Below, one piece after another: positions 15,818 to 25,800 of a DNA stretch of 47,193 nucleotides; position 1 is the first letter of the stretch; each line of letters starts with the position of its first letter. The stretch comes from Bacteroidaceae bacterium (GTDB lineage: Bacteria; Bacteroidota; Bacteroidia; Bacteroidales; Bacteroidaceae). Location: positions 1 to 47,193 of the forward strand of contig JAFSWM010000111.1 of NCBI GenBank assembly GCA_017444485.1, written 5' to 3'. The notes below the pieces were generated by a model. It was not told the DNA's origin. It did not search any database and saw nothing but the letters and a program-made list of their open reading frames with translations. The translations under genes and the position numbers were made by a program.

Positions 15818-16276
15818 TCATAGTTGCGAGTTGCACTCGGCTTTGAAAGCGCCGATGTCGTGGATGTATCCCTGAGCGTCGAAAGGTTCGGAAGCGAAAC
15901 AAAGCAATGCGCAGTCCTCCGTGAAGTCATAAATACGGCACCATACCATCGGCGGGATATGCAGGGCGGTGTCTGGCATATCAAGCACAAACTCCCGTGT
16001 TTCAAAATTGGTCGACAGAGTATTGTCGGACAGATTATGTTTAATGCCTAATCCCGTCAGCGCCACTTTGCAAGCACCGCGCACGCAGAGCAATGCCTCG
16101 TGGCAGGTGCGGTGAGCGTGCTCGCCGCGGCTGGAACTGGCAGGCATTCCCGAAATCCAAAACACGCGCCGCACTGGGAAGGGGAATGGCCCACGTTCTA
16201 GGGCATCGGCCACACAGAGCGTGCCACGCGAGTCACTGAATGACGGAAACTGGAATACAGGATCGGAAAACGACAA
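15818..16276 (-). CDS. WxcM/FdtA-like sugar 3,4-ketoisomerase family protein
   Basis: A 152-residue single-domain cupin. Features are DSRGTLCVADALERGPFPFP, VRRVFWISGM, RGEHAHRTCHEALLCVRGAC with the RGxHAH motif carrying the expected catalytic His residues, and VLDMPDTALHIPPMVWCRIY. Length matches FdtA/QdtA enzymes, which convert dTDP-4-keto-6-deoxyglucose to the 3-keto isomer. No dTDP-glucose synthesis genes or aminotransferase lie nearby, so it either uses a precursor made elsewhere or is a non-classical member. It is first in a coupled pair with the GNAT gene. Confidence 0.82.
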   Translation of the reverse strand: MSFSDPVFQFPSFSDSRGTLCVADALERGPFPFPVRRVFWISGMPASSSRGEHAHRTCHEALLCVRGACKVALTGLGIKHNLSDNTLSTNFETREFVLDMPDTALHIPPMVWCRIYDFTEDCALLCFASEPFDAQGYIHDIGAFKAECNSQL

Positions 16277-16614
16277 GGGACTAAGGATTTATGAGCGGAA
16301 CAAATCATCAGTAAACGCACCAGCATTTGCCATGATTTTCCTCACATCATTAATGTTCTGCAAAAGTACGGAAATCTACGCCATTTCTTCAGATATCACT
16401 CAAAAAGCATTGAACATTAGAAGATTTATGTCATAACGAGCCATACCTGGTGTGTATTTCTCATTATCTATCACAGTGGGCAATGACACTATCGTTACCA
16501 GGCTTTTTCCCAACTTCGTCACCACGTCCACCATCGCGGATTTTTTTAGAATGCCTATTATGTTTAATTCGTTATTAATGGAAACGAAAAGGAAGGATTT
16601 TGTTGTGTTAGCCC
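16277..16614. other. A/T-rich intergenic region upstream of the sugar cluster
   Basis: These 338 nt are clearly richer in A and T than the surrounding genes. They contain the promoter of the FdtA-like gene. On the minus strand there is also a 44-codon frame (ATG at 16534, stop at 16400-16402) that stays open upstream into the end of ispF and encodes a hydrophobic, protein-like sequence (LVTIVSLPTVIDNEKYTPGM). I cannot tell whether it is a gene, a remnant or chance. Nothing else was recognised. Confidence 0.4.
16361..16368 (-). promoter_or_regulatory. -7 element of the FdtA-like operon
   Basis: CAAAAGTA on the plus strand reads TACTTTTG on the minus strand, followed by CA, the common Bacteroidetes -7 box. 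It lies 85 nt before the FdtA-like start codon. A matching -33 TTTG at 19-21 nt was not seen, so the call rests on the -7 box and location only. Confidence 0.5.
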
Positions 16615-17100
16615 CTATCCTACCTTGTGGGGCTGAATGAGGGCGACGGCGTGGGCGGTGATGCCCTCCTCGCGGCCTTCAAAGCCGAGGTGTTCGGTGG
16701 TGGTGGCTTTGACAGAAACGTAATCCACGGGAATGTCAATCAGAGAAGCGAGCACACTGCGCATCTTTGGTATAAAAGGAGAAAGTTTGGGGCGCTGCGC
16801 AGAAATCGTTGCGTCGATGTTCACGACATCGTAGCCAGACTGATGAAGAAGATCGGTGGTGCGACGTAGAAGAATTTTACTATCGATGCCGGCATACTCT
16901 CCGGCGGTGTCTGGAAAATGTTTACCGATATCGCCGAGGGCAGCGGCTCCAAGCAGTGCGTCACAAATGGCATGGATCAGCACATCGGCATCGCTGTGTC
17001 CGAGAAGTCCTTTCTCGTGAGGCACCTCCACGCCCCCGAGCATCAGCGGTCGTCCAGCCACAAGGCGGTGCACGTCAATACCAAATCCTATACGGAACAT
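16615..17100 (-). CDS. ispF: 2-C-methyl-D-erythritol 2,4-cyclodiphosphate synthase
   Basis: A 161-residue enzyme of the MEP isoprenoid pathway that cyclises CDP-ME 2-phosphate with release of CMP. The N-terminal FRIGFGIDVHRLVAGRPLML gives the D-x-H metal ligands; LGHSDADVLIHAICDALLGA and ALGDIGKHFPD are the other hallmark blocks; ISAQRPKLSPF and VKATTTEHLGFEGREEGI complete the trimer active site. Length is normal. It begins 18 nt after the porV stop and is probably co-transcribed with the type IX secretion genes, which seems to be only a positional link. Confidence 0.97.
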   Translation of the reverse strand: MFRIGFGIDVHRLVAGRPLMLGGVEVPHEKGLLGHSDADVLIHAICDALLGAAALGDIGKHFPDTAGEYAGIDSKILLRRTTDLLHQSGYDVVNIDATISAQRPKLSPFIPKMRSVLASLIDIPVDYVSVKATTTEHLGFEGREEGITAHAVALIQPHKVG

Positions 17101-17118
17101 GATTGCGTTGCTAAGAAA

Positions 17119-18300
17119 TTATCTACGTCCGAACAAGTCGCGCAGGCCGTCGAAGTCGAAGGCCAGGGAGACACGCAGAGTGCGGTCGAGCGGGTTGGTG
17201 CTGTTGGTAGCAATGACATAGCCTGCGTCAATGCTGAGCACGTTCATGCGGAAGCCCGCACCTACGGTGAAGTATTTGCGACCGCCCTGTGAGTCGTTTT
17301 CGTGATGATAACCAGCGCGAAGCGTGAATTTGTCGTTATAGGTGTATTCAGCGCCGAGCCCCCAATAGATCTCCTCGAGTTCGCCCTTGAAGCCTTTTTC
17401 GCTGTCGCCAAAACTCTTGAATATGCCGCTGATGGACGACATGTCATAATAGTTGTCTTGCACACGCTGGTTGAAGTCTTCGTCGCTCTCGTCGGCACGT
17501 TGCAAGGGCATTGAGGGCACGAGGAGTTTGCTCACGTCGGCGGCAATAGAGAAGCGGTTGTACTCGTTTACGGGAATCATGAGGCTCGCACCGATGGCCA
17601 GTTTGGTAGGCAAGAAATAGGAGCGGTCGTCGCCGTAACTGATCTTTGAGCCCACGTTGCTGATACTCAGACCGAGCCCGAGTTGGCATTCGCGACGGCC
17701 TATGTTGAGGTAACTCTGGTTATAGACTGCCACATCGGCGGCAAAGGCAGAACCAGGCTCCTGGCTGTCATCGTAGTGTCCACTCAGGTCGGAATAGATG
17801 TAGCGAAGGGCTACCGCTGCACTGAATGTCTCAGAGAGCATACGTGAATAGGCGGCGTCCACGGCAAACTCATAGGGCTTGATGGTCATACTCTCGTCCT
17901 CGGTGACGACGTCGCCGAGCGAGAAGTAGCGCACCGAGGCGCTCACAGCGCTATAGTCGCCGATGCGATAGTATCCGCTGGCGTTCACCATGTTGATGCC
18001 TTCGGTGAGTTGGCGCAACCACGGCGTATAGTCAATGCTGAGTCCGGCGCGGCTGATGGCAAAAGGATATTTGGCGGGGTTCCATGCCTGGGAATGCACG
18101 TCGGGATCAGTAGCCACGCCCACATCGCCCATACCGCCCGCACGGGCTTCGGGGCAGATGCTTTGCGAAGTGACAGCAGTGAGTATGGGGTTGAATTTAT
18201 CCACGATGTCGTCGCCGTCCTGTGCGCGGAGGGCAAGGGGGAGCGATGCGAGAAGCACCAGCGTGAGTGCGGCGGGGCGGATCTTGATGAACATTGTCAT
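17119..18300 (-). CDS. porV: Type IX secretion outer-membrane shuttle protein PorV (LptO)
   Basis: A 393-residue outer-membrane beta-barrel. The start at ATG 18300 (MTMFIKIRPAALTLVLLASL) gives a clean signal peptide ending ALRAQ; the frame runs 43 codons further upstream but only through repeat sequence. Family marks are AVTSQSICPEARAGGMGDVG near the mature N-terminus, SQAWNPAKYPFA, ISRAGLSIDYTPWLR, and a barrel ending VSLAFDFDGLRDLFGRR. PorV collects cargo from the SprA channel and carries it to the PorU attachment complex. It lies 153 nt downstream of porU on the same strand. The length is close to that known for P. gingivalis PorV. Confidence 0.93.
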   Translation of the reverse strand: MTMFIKIRPAALTLVLLASLPLALRAQDGDDIVDKFNPILTAVTSQSICPEARAGGMGDVGVATDPDVHSQAWNPAKYPFAISRAGLSIDYTPWLRQLTEGINMVNASGYYRIGDYSAVSASVRYFSLGDVVTEDESMTIKPYEFAVDAAYSRMLSETFSAAVALRYIYSDLSGHYDDSQEPGSAFAADVAVYNQSYLNIGRRECQLGLGLSISNVGSKISYGDDRSYFLPTKLAIGASLMIPVNEYNRFSIAADVSKLLVPSMPLQRADESDEDFNQRVQDNYYDMSSISGIFKSFGDSEKGFKGELEEIYWGLGAEYTYNDKFTLRAGYHHENDSQGGRKYFTVGAGFRMNVLSIDAGYVIATNSTNPLDRTLRVSLAFDFDGLRDLFGRR

Positions 18301-18371
18301 GATAGTGGGGTTATACCATATTATATAACGCGTGCGTGGGCTTGGTATTGTATCGGGGCGTTTTTTTTCAT

Positions 18372-18442
18372 TGAACATTGACCATTGAACATTCGCAAAA
18401 CCTTTGCTGCTGGTATTGCTAATGTTCAACGGTCAATGTTCA
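18372..18442. repeat. Inverted and tandem repeats in the porU-porV spacer
   Basis: The right arm 18421-18442 is part of a 14-bp tandem repeat (AATGTTCAACGGTC, two full units plus a partial). The left arm 18372-18393 is its reverse complement with one mismatch, so the mRNA could form a 22-bp stem with a 27-nt loop. On the minus strand the hairpin is followed by an A run and not a T run, so it does not look like an intrinsic terminator; it might attenuate, stabilise or process the porU-porV transcript. Confidence 0.75.
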
Positions 18443-18453
18443 ACGGTCAATGT

Positions 18454-21400
18454 TCATCGTGTGACAATCAGTTTCACTCCTTTGCTCTCCGTGCCGCCTT
18501 GTTTGCACCGCAGGATATAGAGTCCGGCGGTGACGGGGGCGCCGCCCGAGGTGACGAGCGACCAATCCACTGTGGCGTAACTCTTGCCTTGTGCAGGCAT
18601 TTCGCGCGACCATACGCGACGCCCTGAGATGTCGTAGGCCTCGATGACCACCGGCGCGTCGCTCTCGGGATCCATGCCTTGCACGATGATGCGCGTGCCA
18701 GACTTTGCCGGATTGTTGGTGGTGAACACGCTGATTCCAGTGGTGGGGGTGTCGCGCACGATGAAGGAGAGCGTCGCCGTGGTGCTGTTGTCAAACACGT
18801 CCCATACGCGCAGCGTGAGCGTGTGGTGGCCATCCTCGAGGCCCAGCAATGGATAGGCGATGGTGCCTTGCGTGTAGTAGCCGAAGTCGTATTGGAAATA
18901 GTCGTTCACCACGCGGAGGTCGTTCACGTTGCTGTCGATGACGAGTTCCATGTCGTGGCCCACGCTGGCACTGGTGGTGTTGATACCACTCTCATCGCTG
19001 ATGGTGGCGTAGAACATCACGTCGGGCGTCACCACCCCGCCGTTCACGAAGTCGGCGTCGCCAAGATACGGCACGACGGTGGGGCCTTGTGCGTCGGGAG
19101 CCACGGAAGTGTCTGTGCCGTTGAGGTAGAACTGTGTGCTCTCGCCGTGTGCCTCGATGCTGCGGTCGGTATTGACAGCATAGAGCACCAAGCGCGCTGC
19201 GTCCTCGGTGTAACTGATGGCGCGGGGTATCACTGCCTGGAAACTAAACTTGCCGTTGTGGATGCTGTCGGAGCCTTCGTAGAGTTGTGAGGTGCGTTCC
19301 TGATAGGTCATCGGTGTGTCGGCGCTGTTGGCGTTGTTCAAGCACGTCACCGTTTCCACGCGGTCGAAGAGGGTGGCGGTCACCACGCCATCTCCGAAGC
19401 CTTCGGTCTCCACGTGTCCGCTGAAGCGCACCACCTGTCCGGCCTTGAGTTGCAGCAGGTCCCCTACCCCAATCTTTTTGCCGTCAATGCTGTCGAGCAC
19501 CACGCTTCCCGTAGGCAGTGCGAGCGCCAATGCGGGGTCGCCGAGCAAGACGTACTTCAACTTATTGATTGTGGCATCGCGTCCGGTGGAGATGAGTGAG
19601 TTTTTGCACAACTGCAGCGCCTCACCCATCGTGTAGCGCCTGCCATCGGCGTTCTTCCCGAAGAGGTAGCGGCAGAAAGCGTCGTTGAGTGCACTGTTGT
19701 AGCTGGCATATACGGCGCGCGAACTGCACATCAGGGCTATCGCTCCGCCGGTGGGGCGGAACAGCGAGAGGCGTCCGAGGTCCTCCTCTTGCTGGTCGTA
19801 AGGGGTTATTTCGCAGGCTGCAAAGGCCCAAAGTGCGGGGTGTGTGCCGCCATGGGTGTCGAAGTCATCGATGGTGAGCAGGCGAGCGTGCGAGATTTGT
19901 GAGGAGCCGCCGTGGCCGGTGTAGTTGAACATCAGTGCGCCTTTCTCCATCTCCGACACCATGCGCGCCGTTGCGTCGGGATAACTGAAATAGGTGGCGG
20001 TGGCTACACGCTTGAAGGCGTCGGGATAGACGCGCTTGATGACGATGCTGCCGGCTTGCGATTCAGTCTGGGCTATGGCTGTCTCAGCCCCTTTCATGTG
20101 GATGTTGTTGTCGATGTCATCGCCGGCAAACACCACGCGGTTGCGCCATGCCCCCACATCCTCGGCCTGTGCGTAGGCAACGATTTTATCCACGAGCAGT
20201 TTGGCGGTGGCAGCATCGTGAGCAGGGATGCGACCAATGGCCACGTCGGTCTTCTCGCGGGCGATAGAAAGTCCCTCGCCGTCATCAAGCAGGCCGAAAT
20301 AGTCGTCGGTAGCATAACTATTGAGTGTGCCGATGGCGAAGTCGGTGGAATAGCCCGTCCCTGGCTCGTAGGCGAGCAGGAAGTTGTTCAGATCGAGGGC
20401 TTTGCCAGCGGCGGTCACTCCCCTATTGTCATAGAAGCAGTCACCGAAGAGCAACAGGTAGCGCGGCGCGTCGGCATCGGTGGCGGCGCGGTCGTAGAGC
20501 ATCTTGACATAGCGTCGGTAGGCCGTGGCATCGGGTGTGCCGCTGCTGAATTCGTTATACAAAAGGTCGGTATGCACCACCTTCACCCGCAGGCCGTCCT
20601 TCTCGGTATGGAGCGTGGCAAGGCGTTGTGCCTGCTCGTCGAGTGTGCCGCTCTTGGGAACGATGATGACCATGTCGTAGGCCGCCGCGTCGCCATGCAG
20701 GTTCTGGTTGGCAACCACGCCGTCGCTGACGGGTGTGGTATACGCGGCTGAGCCATCCACGATGACGTAGCGCGCCAGTCCGTCGCTGACGGTGGCGGTG
20801 AGTGTGCTTCCACTGAGAGTGGCAGGCACGCGCGCAGTGAGTGTATGCCCTTCGCCGATGCGCCACACCTGTGTAGCGGCGGTGGCATCAGCAATCTGCA
20901 GCGTCACCGCCCCTTGGGTGCAGGGCGAGAACGACTTGCCATACATTGCAGAGGAGAGCGAGGCCTTGTAGGTTGCTCGGATAAAGTCCAGGCGCGAGGG
21001 ATTTGTCTTTCCCACAGAGAATGTCAGCGTGTTCGTGGGTGCGAGGGCTGTGGTGGCGTATCCGCGAATCACTTCGCGTGCGCTTTCATTATCTACAAAA
21101 GCGGGGATACTGAACGAACCGAGTTGTGCGCCGCCCAGAGAGACGCTCACTGGCGTGGCCGAGGTGGCGCCGGCAGCGGTGAACGCCACATACACCAAGG
21201 CATCCGCTCCGCTCACTGCGCCAGGCGCCTCAAGCGTGTACGAACGGCTCGCTCCGGAGGCGAAGTCGTAACTGTCGGCGAAGTTGCGCCCGCCGCCAAA
21301 CCATGCGAAGGCGTCGTTATCCACCAGCGCGTGGTGCCAAACGCTATTCAGCGTCGTGCCGCTCGTGGTACTCGCCTCGAGTGTGGGGAATTCAAGCGGC

Positions 21401-22236
21401 GTGTCGCCCTCGGTGAGGAAATAATAAGAATAGAGGGAGTACGGGTTTTGCTGATGGGTGAACTCTTCGAAGTCCTCGTCCCACGACCATGTGGTGACGC
21501 CCTCGGCGAAAAAGAGCAGGTTGCTGCCGTCTCTGTAGAGCGGCACTTCGCAGAGGTCGTCCACCAGCGTGCTGGCGGCAGTGAACGTCAGCACCTCGGG
21601 AAGTATCCTCCCGCCGTAGCCATAGACCTTGACGCGGCTGGGATCGCTGAAGCCCTGCTGCGACAGCCACTCGGGAGTGAGGCGGTACACGCCCTCCTTG
21701 TCCACGTGCATCTTCACCCATCGGCCCTCTGCCAGTACGGAGCGGTCGGCATAGCGCGTGCCGCTCCCGGCTTGCAGACGTGGGGCGCGTGACGTGGTCT
21801 TGGGAGTGATCTTTACAGACGTGACGCGCATCAGTTTGCCGTCGCGTTCCACGAAAGGCTCAAAACTCACCTCAAGCACAGGCTGCTTACGTTCCATGCC
21901 CACAAACATCTCGGGCTGGAGCGTTTCGGGGTACACCTTTCCCAACTCCCTCACCTGCCGGGCTTCTTCTCGCGTGAGCGGCTCCAGCACGGGATAGGAG
22001 AGCGTGGCGGACGTCGCGCCCTTCAACTGTACGGAGAAGACTGCCCCCACGGGATGGTCCGCAGCGGGTATCGCTGTGAAGCCTTCTGCAAGGCTATCGG
22101 ATGCGGTGGCGGTTTCTGTCTCTGCTACGACTTGTGCCGTGGCGAATTCCGTGCTCCATGAGAGGCACACGGCAATGAGCGGCAGAAGCGTTTTCGTAAA
22201 ACGTCTGTTGAAAACAAACAATCTTGAGCGTATCAT
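18454..22236 (-). CDS. porU: Type IX secretion signal peptidase PorU (C25 family)
   Basis: A 1260-residue surface protease that cuts the C-terminal signal from type IX secreted proteins and attaches them to the anionic glycolipid. The start at 22236 (MIRSRLFVFNRRFTKTLLPL) gives a signal peptide ending EFATAQ. The gingipain-like C25 domain carries MFNYTGHGGSSQISHARLL with the catalytic His at residue 775, and LWAFAACEITPYDQQEEDLG with the catalytic Cys at residue 808. The 33-residue spacing equals that of the known pair in P. gingivalis PorU (H657 and C690). The C-terminus (AYDISGRRVWSREM to GVKLIVTR) is itself a type IX-like C-terminal domain, as expected for PorU. It lies 13 nt after a FAH-like gene and upstream of porV. 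Confidence 0.94.
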   Translation of the reverse strand: MIRSRLFVFNRRFTKTLLPLIAVCLSWSTEFATAQVVAETETATASDSLAEGFTAIPAADHPVGAVFSVQLKGATSATLSYPVLEPLTREEARQVRELGKVYPETLQPEMFVGMERKQPVLEVSFEPFVERDGKLMRVTSVKITPKTTSRAPRLQAGSGTRYADRSVLAEGRWVKMHVDKEGVYRLTPEWLSQQGFSDPSRVKVYGYGGRILPEVLTFTAASTLVDDLCEVPLYRDGSNLLFFAEGVTTWSWDEDFEEFTHQQNPYSLYSYYFLTEGDTPLEFPTLEASTTSGTTLNSVWHHALVDNDAFAWFGGGRNFADSYDFASGASRSYTLEAPGAVSGADALVYVAFTAAGATSATPVSVSLGGAQLGSFSIPAFVDNESAREVIRGYATTALAPTNTLTFSVGKTNPSRLDFIRATYKASLSSAMYGKSFSPCTQGAVTLQIADATAATQVWRIGEGHTLTARVPATLSGSTLTATVSDGLARYVIVDGSAAYTTPVSDGVVANQNLHGDAAAYDMVIIVPKSGTLDEQAQRLATLHTEKDGLRVKVVHTDLLYNEFSSGTPDATAYRRYVKMLYDRAATDADAPRYLLLFGDCFYDNRGVTAAGKALDLNNFLLAYEPGTGYSTDFAIGTLNSYATDDYFGLLDDGEGLSIAREKTDVAIGRIPAHDAATAKLLVDKIVAYAQAEDVGAWRNRVVFAGDDIDNNIHMKGAETAIAQTESQAGSIVIKRVYPDAFKRVATATYFSYPDATARMVSEMEKGALMFNYTGHGGSSQISHARLLTIDDFDTHGGTHPALWAFAACEITPYDQQEEDLGRLSLFRPTGGAIALMCSSRAVYASYNSALNDAFCRYLFGKNADGRRYTMGEALQLCKNSLISTGRDATINKLKYVLLGDPALALALPTGSVVLDSIDGKKIGVGDLLQLKAGQVVRFSGHVETEGFGDGVVTATLFDRVETVTCLNNANSADTPMTYQERTSQLYEGSDSIHNGKFSFQAVIPRAISYTEDAARLVLYAVNTDRSIEAHGESTQFYLNGTDTSVAPDAQGPTVVPYLGDADFVNGGVVTPDVMFYATISDESGINTTSASVGHDMELVIDSNVNDLRVVNDYFQYDFGYYTQGTIAYPLLGLEDGHHTLTLRVWDVFDNSTTATLSFIVRDTPTTGISVFTTNNPAKSGTRIIVQGMDPESDAPVVIEAYDISGRRVWSREMPAQGKSYATVDWSLVTSGGAPVTAGLYILRCKQGGTESKGVKLIVTR

Positions 22237-22249
22237 GGTGTAAAGGCTT

Positions 22250-22861
22250 TTATTTAATGTTGAACTTAAGGAGCATCGCGCCGTTGGTCTCTCCCACCAC
22301 GCGGCTATCTTCATTGACTAAGATTTCTTGCGTTGCCGTTGTAGCGGGAAGGAGTGCAATGTCGCCCTGATGAAGCGTGAAATGGCTACTGGCGGCAGAA
22401 AGAAAGCGTCGGATATCTGCCGCGGTGGTCAAAACAGTTGTAGTATGGTTGCTATCGCCGATGGAATAGCGTAGCAACGTGTCAAAAGTGGTGCAAGGCA
22501 TTTCTCTATCAGCACTATCATCTGTCACAGGGAGAAATTGTCCGATACATACCGCGCCGTCAAATCCTACCGCTTCGTCCCAGGGCAGGCCATCGGCGAC
22601 GAGGCTCTCCAAGAGTCCTTTCGCCACAAAATGTGCGGCACACGTCACCGCGTCATAGTAACGACCAGCGAAGCGTTCCCCCACTCCCCTACCCTGCCGG
22701 CAGATACGCACGGCCAGGCAAGGGCGCATCACACACGGCAGTCCGCTTTCCGGCACGAAGAAGGGCTGCCCGCCTTGCTTCAGGGCGGTGTCGGGCAACG
22801 TGTAGAACACGCTGTCGTCGGCTTCACGGCCTTTCCATGGTGTACAGGCTATAAACTTCAT
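22250..22861 (-). CDS. Fumarylacetoacetate hydrolase family-like protein, metal ligands missing
   Basis: A 203-residue protein similar to the FAH domain proteins of Bacteroidetes: FYTLPDTALKQGGQPFFVPE corresponds to the IFLKPDSALL region, and RFAGRYYDAVTCAAHFVAKG then LPWDEAVGFDGAVCIGQFLP to the RYYDEIGLGIDFTARDLQ and PWEKAKGFDGAA regions. The metal-binding acidic residues appear lost. The E-V-E-L strand is replaced by VMRPCLAVRI, and the Asp of the DFTARD segment is His. It is thus probably not an active hydrolase or isomerase. It sits between sprA and porU (28 nt and 13 nt spacers). Whether it has a secretion role or is decaying is unknown. Confidence 0.72.
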   Translation of the reverse strand: MKFIACTPWKGREADDSVFYTLPDTALKQGGQPFFVPESGLPCVMRPCLAVRICRQGRGVGERFAGRYYDAVTCAAHFVAKGLLESLVADGLPWDEAVGFDGAVCIGQFLPVTDDSADREMPCTTFDTLLRYSIGDSNHTTTVLTTAADIRRFLSAASSHFTLHQGDIALLPATTATQEILVNEDSRVVGETNGAMLLKFNIK

Positions 22862-22889
22862 GCTGTTGGGCTTATCGTGTGTTGTTCTA

Positions 22890-25800
22890 TTATCGTGCGA
22901 GCGAGAACTTGAGGCTGACGCCGAAGTCCTGTGTCGTCACGGGATAGGAGGTCGAAGTGAGCAGCGGCTTGTTCATTTGTCGGTCGTAGTAGGCCGTCAC
23001 GGTAAGGAATTTGCTCAGCGCGTAGTCGGCGCTGAAACTGATCTGCACGGCCTGATTGCCGTCGGTGGCCTGGCTGAGCAGGGTTTGTATGTTGCGCTGC
23101 ACACCCGTCTGGTTGCGCAGGCTGATGTCGAGTTTCAGGTTGAGGTCGCTGGCCCAGCCCGTGTTGTTGTTCTGCTGGCGGCTTCCGTTATTACTGTCTG
23201 CGTCGCTGGCGGTGCGGCTGCGCGAACGTCCCTTGCCGCGCACGGTGCGCTTGGGTTGGAATAGTTTCAGCCCTACGATCTTATAGCCCAGGCCTATCAC
23301 GAAGTCGTTCGAGAGTTTCTCGGTGATCTGCTGCGACGTCATGGAAAGCGTGGTGACACGGGTGCGGCGCCACTCCACCTTGACCGAAAGGTTGTTGAGG
23401 AACGTCATGTCCACACCGAAGAGCGGGGAGAACGTTTCTTCGAGGGCCACGGTGCTCACGTCGTACATGCTCGACGGGATGGGGGCGCCGGTGGTGACAT
23501 CGGGCACGAAGCCCAGGCCGCCGGTGAGTTCGCAGAAACTGGTGAACGTATTGTAAGAGCCTACCTTGAACAGGCTCTTATAGCCGTGGTTGAGGTTGAA
23601 ACTCTTGAAGATCCTCTTCATCGCATTGAGTTTGGCCAGTCCGCTGTATTGCACGTTCCAGTTCGGCAGGAGTTTGGCAAGTGTGGGGAAGATGCGCAGC
23701 GATCCGCCGCTGAGCGTATAGGTCTTGAGGAAGGCGGGGATCATCACGTCTGCGCTGTAGGGCGACACCGCGCCATTGGCAGGGTCGAAGGTCTCGCCCG
23801 CCAGTGCTGTGCCTTGTGGGTACACTGCGCCAACGTATTGGGCCTCCACCGCGTTTCGTGTGGCTTCGAGCGACGACACGAACTTATTGAACGTGGCGTT
23901 GTTGTAGTTGTCATCGGCGCTACCCATTGAGGCAAACGCGCTGTTCAGGCTGATGGTGGTCATCGTGAACGACCCGCTTTGCAACATAGGCATTCCCGCG
24001 TACATATATTGTATGGAGCGTGTGCGGTTCTCGTTGCGCGACGCGCTGAGGTCGATCTTGAGGTTCGGCCAGGGCTCGAGCGTGGCGCGTATCTGCAGGT
24101 CTTCGGTGAGCGATGTGGCGGCGGGCGTGATGATGCTGTCGCTGCACAACAGCCATCCGCGATTCACCGCCTTTTCTATGTAATTCTCGCCGGTAAATCC
24201 GAAGGCAAAGTCCAGGCCTGGGGCCAGCCCGCCGCTGCTGCGCTGTCCGAAGGCGTCACCCACGTTGGGCAGGAAGCCAGGGATGCTCATGTTGAATGTG
24301 TTGCGGTAGGCCACACTCACATTTCTGACCATCATCGCCACGCGGGCCACGGCTTGCATCGACTTGTAGAACGGCGTCTCGTCGGCTTTCTTCCTGGCCG
24401 CCACGGTGACCTTCACCTTGACCGTGTCTTGTGTCAAAATGATAATGGTGTTCTGATCTTTTATCTTGTAGCGTATGGGGTAGCGTGTGCCGTCTTCGCG
24501 AATGGCCGTGACGCGTATCTTCTTTGACTTCTGTCCGTGGGCGAGCGTCACGGTGGTGTCGGCCATCAACTGCACTTCTTTCTCGAAGTTTCTCGGTCGT
24601 GCCGCCGCTGCTCCACCTTGGCTACCTGTGCGCCCGCGTGCCCCGCTCTGGTTGTTGCGTCCGCTCGACGACGAACTACCGCTGAAGCGTTGGTTGGCGG
24701 CTTTGAGGAAGGGGATGTGGTTGTAGAGCGTCTCGAAATTGAGGCGCAGGTTGCCGTTGATGCTGCGGTTGTTGGCAATGGTATTACCCAGGGTGGTGCC
24801 GTCGTCAAGGTCCGCGCCGCGTGTCCAGTTGTAGGTAGCGTTATAGGTCACGTCGGAAGTCACCCAGTCGAAGACCGGCAGTTTGTTGATGGGCAGTTTC
24901 AGGCTTGCCTCGAACGCCTGCTGGTAGGTCAGCGGCGTACCGAGGTGCGCGATGCTGCGCCACACGCTGTCCTTCCATGCCGTGTACTGGTCGGGGAAGA
25001 GGTCGCGGTTCACCGGTGTGTAGGGCTGCTCAATCTCTGCGTTGGTGGCGCTTTGGAAACTGGCGTGCAGGTTCTTCGTGAGGTCCCAGCGCAGGGAGAA
25101 ACTGCGGTTCCAGAAGAAGTCGCTCGACCAGGTCAGCGGCAGGCTGTTGTTGTCGAGGTTCTCCACGTCGCGCTCCTGGTACTCATAATAGTGGCGCGTG
25201 ATGTCGCTGTTGAAGGTGATGCTCTGCGGCAGGAAGTTGAAGCCGAACTCCTTGAAGAACTTCAGCCACTTGCTCTTACCTTTCATCTTCTTGAACGGCT
25301 CGAAACTCTTGTACACGGGCGAATAACTGTAGGCCAGCGAGTATTTCCAGTCCTGGTCGCGCTCCCACACCGTCGTCTCGCCGGTGGTGTAGCGTTTGCT
25401 GGTGGAGAAGCCGAAGGTGAAGTTGGCCGGGTCGTAGGGCATCGGGTGGTTCTTGGTGGCGATCCCAAAGCGCACGCCCGTGAGGCTGAGGTTGGTGGTA
25501 CGCACCACGCGGTCGGTGATGTTGCGCAGCGAGTCGCGCTCATGCTCTGTGGCAAGGCCGTCGAGCGATTCGTCCATCGACATGTCGGTGTCGAGCGGGT
25601 TGTACTTGGGCTGCACGGTCTGCCGTCCGTAACTGTAATAGAGCGGCGCGTTGAGTTTGGCCTTCTCGGGCAGTAGTTTGCCGAGTTGTACGTTGGTGGT
25701 GACGGTGTATTCGGTGAGGTTGTCTTTGCGACGTTGTGTGATGGTTTCTTCCAGGCCGCCGAATCCCTCGGTCTCCATGTGGCCCGTGAGGTTCAGGGTG

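Noticed and set aside
18372-18442. CRISPR-like repeats in the porU-porV spacer
   Set aside because: Units are 14 bp, contiguous and inverted, with no spacers and no cas genes.
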